Positions 56,484-64,000 of a stretch of 64,000 nt of DNA are shown here, piece by piece. Made by a program: the position numbers and the translations under genes. Location: NCBI RefSeq assembly GCF_019059575.1, contig NW_024881613.1, positions 806,001-870,000 of the forward strand, read 5' to 3'. Numbering within the stretch: the first letter of the stretch is position 1; every line of letters starts with the position of its first letter. The DNA comes from Amphibalanus amphitrite (Eukaryota; Arthropoda; Thecostraca; Balanomorpha; Balanidae). The notes beneath the pieces are model-generated. The model made no database searches. It was not told where the DNA came from and saw nothing but the letters and a program-made list of their open reading frames with translations.

Positions 56484-57547
56484 TTAACCGGCGCCGGGCT
56501 GAGGTTTGAACCCCCCTCCCGACCCCTATAACTTGGCTACTGGGCCACGTAGCGACACGCGGTAAGCGGCATTCGAAAGAGTGTCAAAAACTACTTGGGT
56601 TTGTTGGTTAACCGTACTTTGGTTAGGTAGGTCAAGTCAAATGTCAAATATCAGGTGACCAGAGGCCATCAAAGGTGAAATGTGGGTATATTGTTGTCTG
56701 TTTCAACATTTATTGACAAACTGGCGCATAACTCGGGGAAGAATAGAGCTACAGCACCGCGAAAAAAGCGCATTCGATAGCTCTTCAATGTTCCTATAAA
56801 CTAAGTCCTCAGACTTGACCTAACATCAACGGCTTAACCTCCAGAGCACAACTAGTTTAACCCTTGCCGGGCCGGGGAGGGTTGGAGTGGACAGTGGACC
56901 CCCCTCCGCCCCTCTACTGAGCTGTTTTAATGAAGAACCTTTTTACTCATTACTGTAATAATTATTGACTCACGAAAGTTATGACATTGTTTTTTCAGTA
57001 CTGTGCTCCTCTCGTCGAGATGCGTCGAATGAACTATAATTTGACATTCAAATGTCATTTGGCAAATTTGAGCTCAGGTCCAGGTCATGACCTGACTGGT
57101 AAAGGTCATGTTGCATATCAGTCGATTTGTATCGTCAAACTGAAATCATCTAAGGTGTTTTCATCGCTCAGGCATGTCGCATGTCTCTATCAGAAGTTAT
57201 TGAAAAAACTGCTGGAGGCCTTCCATGACCTGCCATGACCTCAAGGACATAACGAGGGGTCGTGGGTGGCAATTTTCCGATTAAGTGTGTCATTTTTAAT
57301 TGTTTTATGATGTTTAAATTCGTTAACTTTGACATTTGTCTACCTATAAAAAGAGGCATGCATGCCCTGATGTTCTCCCACTTCCTTATACCTAATGGAA
57401 GGGTCGCAAAATTGTCCTTACCTTTGGTCAAAGACATAGCAATTTCGAGACTTACATTTTATATATACAGTTACACACTGTTTGTCTTATCAATCGCTTA
57501 AGTTATAAAGGGATCGTTCAGTCGGTGTATCGATGGTGAGCATTTGC
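56484..57547. mobile_element. Broken TTAA-type elements related to element B
   Basis: After TTAA at 56484-56487 the start CCGGCGCCGGGCTGAGG and the following ~360 bp match the left part of element B (shared GGGCCACGTAG and GACACGCGGTAAGCGGC). A second start, TTAA at 56857-56860 then CCCTTGCCGGGCCGGGG, leads into sequence matching 6960-7470 of element B, with the AGGTCATGACCT palindrome at 57082-57093. No right end remains; sequence similarity stops where the tRNA-like head begins. Confidence 0.7.
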
Positions 57548-57654
57548 CTGTTCCGTAGCTCAGTTGGTAGAGCACCGGACTCGGGGAACAGCATTGTCTT
57601 CGCTTGCGTTTTGTCCGCCGGTCGAGCCGGAGAGAAAGTTACCGAGTGAAGGTC
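57548..57654 (+). mobile_element. tRNA-like head of a possible SINE
   Basis: CGTAGCTCAGTTGGTAGAGC matches a tRNA D-arm and pol III A box; GGTCGAGCC about 65 bases later is a degenerate B box. The anticodon and acceptor stems do not close, so it is not a functional tRNA gene as read. It interrupts a decayed element B relative. Confidence 0.45.
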
Positions 57655-57663
57655 ATTCAAATT

Positions 57664-57913
57664 CATAGGCGCGGGAACTACTTTCAGACTGGGGGGGCAC
57701 ACCATAATGGAGATGAACCTAGGGTACCCCCAAATCTAGTTTTCTCACCGGTTTTAGGCCACTTATTTTTCATCCCTTGACTTTTTCAACAAAAAAAGAA
57801 AAACATTTGCAAAAAAGTGCAGTATTTCGTCTCAAAGTTGTGGGGGCACCGCCCCCACGACCCTAGAGTTGGGGGGCAAGTTGCCCCCACTGCCCCCCGG
57901 CTCCCGCGCCTAT
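57664..57913. mobile_element. Short TIR element with 9-bp duplication ATTCAAATT
   Basis: Ends ATAGGCGCGGGA and TCCCGCGCCTAT, with GGGGGCAC/TGCCCCC runs inside each end, flanked by ATTCAAATT at 57655-57663 and 57914-57922. The superfamily is not clear. Confidence 0.7.
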
Positions 57914-57922
57914 ATTCAAATT

Positions 57923-58590
57923 TCAAAAACTCAACGAAAATGTCACTGGGGTCACGAAAATATTTGAGTAGGTACTGTAGGTATACCATTCATTAACTTG
58001 GGGGGGGGATGAACGTATCGTTACAATACGCTGGTCATTACGCGATTAACTAATGAATAAAAAATGTATGGGTTCATCCTTACTCCACCCGCTCTCTCTC
58101 TCCATAAAAAAGAGAGTTAATTGTGTTGCATTTTATTTATATGCAGAAAAATAGAGGCGTCAAAGGATATGGCCGAATATCAGCGACCCTTGCTGTGTAA
58201 GCAATGGGGCTTGCAATGGGGTATGACAAGTGGGGGCAATGGCCCCGTCCAGCGCCCATAAAGTGGGCACCACTCGTGCGACCTGCCGACCACTGTTCTA
58301 GAGCCATAAAACACCGTGAATGTTTTAAGCTTGACGATACGGATCGACTGGTATGCAACATGTTTTATTTCTGGTGAGGTCATGAACTTGACTTCAGGTA
58401 AAATTTTTAAATTAATTTTTGTAAAGTCAAATTATAGTTCATTTGTCGCATTATGACGAGAGAAATACTATATCCCGGAAAAATAAACGTAATACCGCTG
58501 AGCTTAGGTAGGTTGAATCTGAAATTATTACTTAGAAAGAGTTATAAAAGAACCGTCGAACGTGTCTTTTTTGGTCATTAAATATCAGTA
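57923..58590. other. Unassigned DNA with an inverted element B fragment
   Basis: About 58300-58470, in reverse orientation, resembles element B 6965-7130 (shared GAACTATAAT, TGCATA-CAGTCGATC and AGGTCATG). The rest is unassigned. Confidence 0.55.
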
Positions 58591-58670
58591 GGTATGCCGC
58601 CCCCTCAGATGCCAAGTGCCGCCCCTATGAGTGCAAAATGCCGCCCCTAATTGTGATTGCCGACCCAGTG
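58591..58670. repeat. Right-hand remnant of the 21-bp minisatellite
   Basis: Three to four units (TGCCGCCCC...) in the same orientation as the main array, then GCCGACCCAGTG as at the array's left edge. This suggests the block between 56480 and 58590 was inserted into or replaced part of one array. Confidence 0.75.
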
Positions 58671-59155
58671 AAAATCCCTTAAAATACGCCCTGATGAGCA
58701 TTGAGCATTTATGGCTCCTCAGTCATCATGTCGCTCTTTGGGCACTGTCAGACAAGACGTTAGGCACATCTCCGCCGGCTTTCGGCACCGCTCGACCGTC
58801 CCCGCTCCCCGCCACAGCGCGAGTGACCGCGCGCCGGCCCGAAACCGCCGCAGGCCAAGACCACAGAGGCGGGGCTTAGCTGTGACGTCATAACGTATCA
58901 CAGACTGACTGGTGATAGCCTCTACACGCCGGGTGAAAATCTTGCTCGAAATTTAACATTGCGAGTCAATGAGAAGTGCCTGAAATATTGAAATGGCGAC
59001 AAAATATCTAAATTGTAAAAGTTTCGGCAGGTCTTGAAACGGCCATATCCTGAGCTTGGTTGAAATTCTTCCATACATTTAAAAAAAAATCGCGAAAAAT
59101 TAGGGTCTCAAGAGATCTGGCGTTAACTAGTAGGAAAGGATATATAGGTACACAC

Positions 59156-59851
59156 AGGATGGTATACAGTTGGTCCGGGTGCGGGGTCAGAGAGTCCGCC
59201 GGCTCTTGGACTGCGCTGGGTGTGCCCGGTTAGCGCGCCGGGCAGCCGGACCGTAAATCCTCACTGTCTAGAGCTGACGTTGCAGGGACCGGCGGCCAGT
59301 GCATAAACATTGAGAGGACCGTGCAAAGTCGTATATATTGGGTCGTCGGCAGAGTATGGGACCATGTTGTGCAGCTGTAAACACGGCGGCCGTGTAAATA
59401 TATTCCAGCCGACCTTCCTGCTATGTCCGGGTCTGGTAGATATGACTCGTGTGTGTGCTCGGATGCTCCTACGACCAAGGGCGAACAGGCTGTGGACGGA
59501 GGCTCATGAGGCGGAATGGAAGGTCGTTTGGTCATTTTCACTTCTTTCCACCATAAATCAAGCACTCACTTCTTTACAAAAGCCACTTCACACTCTCCCG
59601 TAGCCGATTCTAGTCGATCATTTTCATATCAAGCATCCTGAAAATATTTCATTATCGATTACATTTTTGCTTTCCAGTCAAAATCCATGTTCATGTATTC
59701 TCCAATTCGCATTGTGTCCTCGTTTCGACAGGTGGCAAATTGGTGCCCGGATGTGTATCCGTTTAGTAGAATGTTGATAAGTTACGTTCATTTATAAGAT
59801 GGTGAAGGTACTCCTCTCCTCCTCCCTCCCTCCTCAGCTTAAACACTAGAG
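59156..59851. other. Unassigned intergenic DNA
   Basis: No supported gene or repeat. Confidence 0.5.
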
Positions 59852-59853
59852 TA

Positions 59854-60825
59854 GGGTAGCCTGGGGCAAGACGCCCCAGATAATTTATTTTGCTACATAA
59901 CTTTTGTCCTACATCACCTGGAAGGCCAAATTTGTGCTCAATGCGTTCTTTGGACATTTTACTTTAAATTCCACCCCTCAAATTCATTCACTCATGATCG
60001 GACTCCAAGCTAGGAAGTGACATGTGAAGCAACTGCAAATGGGGCATTTTGCCCCAACCCCAGGGCAAAACGCCCCACGGCCCGGGGCAAGAAGCCCCAT
60101 ACTCTAGATTAAAGATTAAACATGCTAGTTGACCAAATCTTATATGAGAGGTCCGTTAGACCTTGGGAGGCACGGCACTGAAGTTAGCACCTTCCATCCT
60201 ATCAGGTGTTCAGCTATGACACTATTGTATGAGCAGGTTTTTCACCTGCCTCATAAGGCCAAATGATAAATTATTGCCATGCAACTGTAAACCAAATACT
60301 TCCTTTGCCATCCGGTTGATGAGAAAACTACACATAAATGCATAAAAACTTACTGTTTGCCAGCTACCGAACATTAGGAAATGGGTAGTACGAACAACAC
60401 ATGAGGCAAAACGCCCCATGGGGCTTTTTGCCCCGCGACCTACTGGGGCGTTTTACCCCATCACGTAGTTCGGTCAGAAAACGACGCCTTGCACTCCAGC
60501 AAGACATAATTTAACACGAACCAACCCGGCATTATAAGCGTTAGATAATAGTTGTTCAAAATACATAAAAGTCGTTAACCTGATGTGGACCATAAAAGAA
60601 CGCCATGATGCATAACCTGACAACAAAACATAAAAATCACTCCAAAAACACATTTTTGGCTATATCTCCCTAAGGAGTCATCACAATTTCTTTCCAGTCT
60701 GGTCATATAATGATCATATAGTGCACGTTTTATAGAAGAGAGAATATTTCCCCAGATCCTTGCCAGTTCCGAGAAACATCGGTGAGGCGTTTTACCTCGG
60801 CGGGGCGACTTGCCCCGGTCTACCC
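59854..60825. mobile_element. TA-flanked element with GGGGCAAAACGCCCC hairpins
   Basis: 972 bp between TA at 59852-59853 and 60826-60827, with ends GGGTAGCCTGGGGCAAG and the inverse of GGGTAGACCGGGGCAAG. Subterminal and internal copies of GGGGCAAAACGCCCC-like sequence occur near 59872, 60045-60100, 60405-60460 and 60790-60815. No open frame. The terminus type is widespread in animal genomes. Confidence 0.75.
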
Positions 60826-60827
60826 TA

Positions 60828-61469
60828 TTTATGCTGTACCACTGCTTCAAGCAAGCTCCCTGGGTTCTGCCTGTGTCTAGCCGCGCCCGGTTGACCCTCT
60901 GTCCTTGTTGTCTCCGCGGCAGCTCTCCCGCCCTCTGCCGCCGTTCTCCGCCGCTCTGCCCGCGCCGTCTCCCTCCGATGACTGCAATAACTCTGGCCGG
61001 TCCGGCGGCGGCCGCCCGCCTCATCGCCATGCGCGCCGCCGCGCGCCGCTACATCGACGATGCGCCGCGCGTCGGCGCCATTTCCGAGACGGCCGCGCCG
61101 GCGGCAAAAAAGCGCGCCAGCCGCATGCCAACGAGCCGCTTGTCCGGCGTCGGCACAGCGCGCACGTAGCGACGTGATACGGGCCGCCATTAAAGTGAGC
61201 AGCACGCGGTCGGCGCGCGCTTTCTCGGGCCGCCGACGATTGGCGGCGGCACGTGCCCGCACTGACGATGGCCGCGCGCCGTCGGTCGTCGATGGAGTGG
61301 TCGGTCGTCGCAGGTCGTCGCTGCCGGCGGCACCGCGCGCGGCTGGGATTGAATAGCGGGGCGATATGGTGCGGTATGGTAACGGGCTGTGGTAACGCCG
61401 GTGATGGTGTCATAATGAGGTGGTAACAGTGCTCGACGGTGGCGGTTTCAGAGCCAGTTCAGGTGTTGA
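60828..61469. other. CpG-rich block
   Basis: Strongly CpG-rich at about 60940-61350; frames overlap on both strands without known domains. It could be a promoter or exon of a gene beyond recognition. Confidence 0.45.
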
Positions 61470-61473
61470 TTAA

Positions 61474-62415
61474 CCCTCGCCCATGTAGGGGGGGTTGATG
61501 CAACCCCCCCCCTGAGGTTTTTCGGAAATAGTGCAAAAACGGCGGCGCGCAGCGCCGCCAAATTTTGGGTACCTTATGGGGCAAACCTTGCGCATCTTTT
61601 GATAAAAAAAAAAAATTGACCGGGTCATGTCAGGTCACGGAGTTATGACGTCACAAAGGGAACAGCCTCCGGCCGGATTTTCACAAACTGAGTGCCAACG
61701 CCCGAGGTTTCCTGCCGGTGGTACGGACATCGGTTGATGGATCGTGATGAAACTTCCCATGCATGTTGGAGCAAGTATTGGCTATCATATGGTATAAGAA
61801 ACTTGACCGGGTCAGGTCAGGTCACGGAGCTATGACGTCACAAGAGGAACAGCGTACGGTACTATTTTTGAAAAGCGCCCGAACCACTATTTTGCTAATT
61901 CTTGTCACCTCAATGGGAATATGCAGCAATATTAGCTTCTATAGGGAGCAAATGGACATCCCAAATCCAAAAATACAATCAGATTTCAAAAATTTAAATT
62001 TTGATTTTTCGAATTTCTGCCGCCGACTGTGACCTTGCCGACTTCCGGCGCTCCCAACGCGCCATTTTTAGAGCTAGGGAAACGAAATACATACCAAACG
62101 ATAGAGAATTGATCAAGGAACACGATAGTGAAGGTTTCAAGTCGATATCTCCCACCGTTTTGCCGCAATCGCCGCGGAAAAATTTGAAAAAGTCTATTTT
62201 TCCGAAAATTTGACCTTTGACCGGTCAAAAGTAGGTCAAATGTTGATCTAGGACAAAAAAATATACCACCAATCGCGAGATCTCGTTGAGAGCAATCCGT
62301 TGGTTTTTTCCGCTAAGCTCTACGACGCTCCGTTTTCAAACGCCAAGGGGGGGGTCGCACCAACCCCCCCCCCCTGCATGGGCGAAGGTGGCAGATCGCC
62401 GTTTACGGGCGAGGG
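61474..62415. mobile_element. TTAA-flanked transposon D
   Basis: 942 bp between TTAA at 61470-61473 and 62416-62419. It starts CCCTCGCCCATGTAGGGGGG with a GGGGGTTGATGCAACCCCC hairpin and ends GGGCGAGGG; the right end has a second subterminal copy of the repeat (near 62342-62390), as in element A. It shares the GC palindrome GGCGGCGCGCAGCGCCGCC with element C and has several AGGTCA half-sites (about 61624-61640, 61804-61820, 62208-62240). Confidence 0.8.
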
Positions 62416-62419
62416 TTAA

Positions 62420-64000
62420 GTCGCACATCGGGTTGTAATTTTGCACAGACATCCAAAGTTGTTGTTTGTTGGGTTTAAGAGGCTTCCGCTGAAAATGCAT
62501 TCAATGACAAGTAACAGAAGGCAACAAATAAAAAGCAGTCAATGGAAAATAGCATCCAAACTCTGTTGTCAAAGACGTGTTTAACTTGTGAAAGCAAACA
62601 ATAAATAACAACAGCAAACAGTACCTGCCAGGACAAACAGACCACCAGATTGGCACTTTGAAATCGAGCATCTTAACTGCAGCCTGCAAGAGAGTTTTTT
62701 TTAATGATAAAGATGTATTCACTACAGCGGCCAAAAAAATCACCTTCATCACATAAAAAGTACCTACTTCTGCCGTTTTCATCAAATCCCTTCAGACAGT
62801 TCGTCTTTTGCTGTTTTCGTGCTTGCAATGTGCATCCATTATGCTCCCACAAATAATACGCAAACTTTCAAGTAGCCTCCGTTCCAAAGCCTTTTAAATA
62901 GTCTGACGCAGTTTTTGCAAACATACTAATGATGCCAATAGTATATTCGCAAGCATCGCAGACACACTGTCAGCGAACGGTATGCATGCTGGAGCAGCTC
63001 TATTGCAACAGAGACTGAGCTTTCATCATCGGGGTCGGGTTATAGGTACTGTTGTGGAAGTGAGTGATAGCTTGTGATCGAGCCGCAGCATTTGTTTTAC
63101 ATGATCATGAAGCCAGTACAGCGCTGTCACCGGGCACGGCGCCGGATGGAGTAACCAGCTGACGTCAACACCCGCTCGCTCTCCCATTGACTTGCTCATG
63201 GACTAGTGACTACCTACATGCTCGAAACATGCACAAAACAAACAAAACTATGCACGAAACAGTTCTTTTTTAGCATTTTCGAAGATGCATTAAATAGCAT
63301 GGGGCTTTTACCGTCTATAAGTAATACTTATTTTTTTGCGCACAAACAATTGATCAAGGATGTCATAGGATGTGAATAACGTTATCTATAACTGGGCAAT
63401 TAAATAATTCACGTAGCTTAAGATTATTTTTCGAAACAATCTGTTTAGTTGACGGACCTGACTTAGCGGGGAGCTGTTATGAAGTAGCACCGTATCAGTT
63501 TTCGCAAATATACATATATGGGTGCCTTATTCGAACTTAAAAATAGCTATTTACAGTATTCAGATTAAAGGAAGGTGTTTGCATTTGCTAGGACGAGATG
63601 TGAATATACCTAACGTATTCGAATGACTACTTTGGGTGTTTCGCTCGTTCGTTCGTTGTAAACAAATATGCATTGCGTTTCAGCGACGCTAGCTTTCGTG
63701 CAGTTTGGCGATCACCAAACACCGGTGACTGTAGCGCAGTTGGCGTTCGGGCGACTTGAGCACGAGAGTTAAGGATATGGTCAAGTTTGGAAGAGCGCGT
63801 GGGTGTAACAATGGAGATTCTTTTGAATGTGTCCGTAGGCACGCACATCAGGCTCCGCCCCATTCTGCACGTGTCGCCGTAGTAAGCCATATCAGGCTGA
63901 CATAAAAATGAGCCGTATACGTGGAACCAGAAAACAAAATAAGAGAGCGGTGGGATTATGGTGCCTTACGTAAGGAAAACCGACGCTGATGGTGCACCTG
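62420..64000. other. Unassigned DNA to the window end
   Basis: AT-rich. A CRE-like TGACGTCA lies near 63160 and a minus-strand frame of 87 codons at 63627-63890 has no recognisable domain. Nothing else supported. Confidence 0.5.

Larger units (their letters stand above)
53345..59155. mobile_element. 5.8-kb fold-back structure with long diverged inverted arms
   Basis: The outer arms 53345-53590 and about 58868-59155 are reverse complements at roughly three-quarters identity, with landmarks CCCTAATTTTTCGCGATT and TTTCAAGACCTGCCGAAA. An inner pair, 54121-54165 and 58660-58715, shares GAGCATCAGGGCGTATTTTAA-like sequence and ACTGGGTCGGCAAT, in the mirrored order. The interior is a minisatellite interrupted by later insertions. 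Either one fold-back transposon with long arms or two inverted copies of a shorter repeat would explain it; the two mirrored pairs favour the first. Confidence 0.65.

Noticed and set aside
63721..63790. tRNA-like A box (TAGCGCAGTTGGCG)
   Set aside because: No matching stems and only a weak B-box-like string; likely chance.
1..64000. CRISPR arrays or prokaryotic operons
   Set aside because: The tandem repeats have no unique spacers of constant length, and gene structure is clearly eukaryotic.

Overview
The window is nuclear DNA of an invertebrate animal, most likely an arthropod and perhaps a crustacean. The organism call is inference: one host gene has clean GT-AG introns and GC-rich third codon positions, CpG-rich patches alternate with AT-rich DNA, and the transposon mix (Mag-like Ty3/gypsy, CR1/jockey-type LINE, many hAT, TTAA-target and TA-target short elements) fits an animal. 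It carries essentially one recognisable host gene plus a dense, nested transposon landscape.

Host gene. On the minus strand, 47860 down to 33436, is an IRF2-binding-protein family gene (fly relative: Pits). Four coding exons with canonical donors and acceptors join in phase to a 436-residue protein. It has the N-terminal C4 zinc finger in exon 1 and the C-terminal RING, which is split between exons 3 and 4. A CpG-rich region upstream holds two palindromic NRF1-type sites and a CRE palindrome. A 26-29 bp minisatellite abuts the exon 2 splice acceptor. A second, unrecognised reading frame with coding-like codon use lies at 25.0-25.2 kb (minus).

Left third (1-33 kb). There are TTAA-flanked, CCC...GGG-ended non-autonomous elements with terminal G-run/C-run hairpins (171-1052, 5439-7676, fragment from 12917). 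A 73-bp tandem array carries a CTCF-type motif (1168-1675). A CpG island carries an RFX X-box plus CRE (2.1-2.5 kb). An 8.5-kb hAT interval with perfect 8-bp duplication (14239-22758) contains an intact LTR retrotransposon with apparently identical LTRs (14650-19622) and a 5'-truncated LINE. Smaller hAT elements and TTAA-target elements follow, one of which contains a perfect 78-bp inverted repeat (26620-26841).

Right third (48-64 kb). This holds tandem units with paired CACGTG E-boxes (49.6-50.2 kb), an empty-site relative (50.7 kb) of the element at 31 kb, a hAT MITE (52.4 kb), and a 5.8-kb fold-back structure (53.3-59.2 kb). The fold-back contains a 21-bp minisatellite organised as 11-mers of 231 bp, interrupted by a 420-bp TA-target MITE and by further TTAA elements. 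A TA-target element rich in GGGGCAAAACGCCCC hairpins (59.9-60.8 kb) and another TTAA element (61.5-62.4 kb) complete the region.

The genes do not form an operon or pathway. The window reads as one regulatory-protein locus with long introns, flanked by layers of mobile DNA, several of which bring dense transcription-factor-like motifs (AGGTCA half-sites, TGAGTCA, CACGTG, CTCF-like). I found no CRISPR array and no convincing intact tRNA or rRNA gene.
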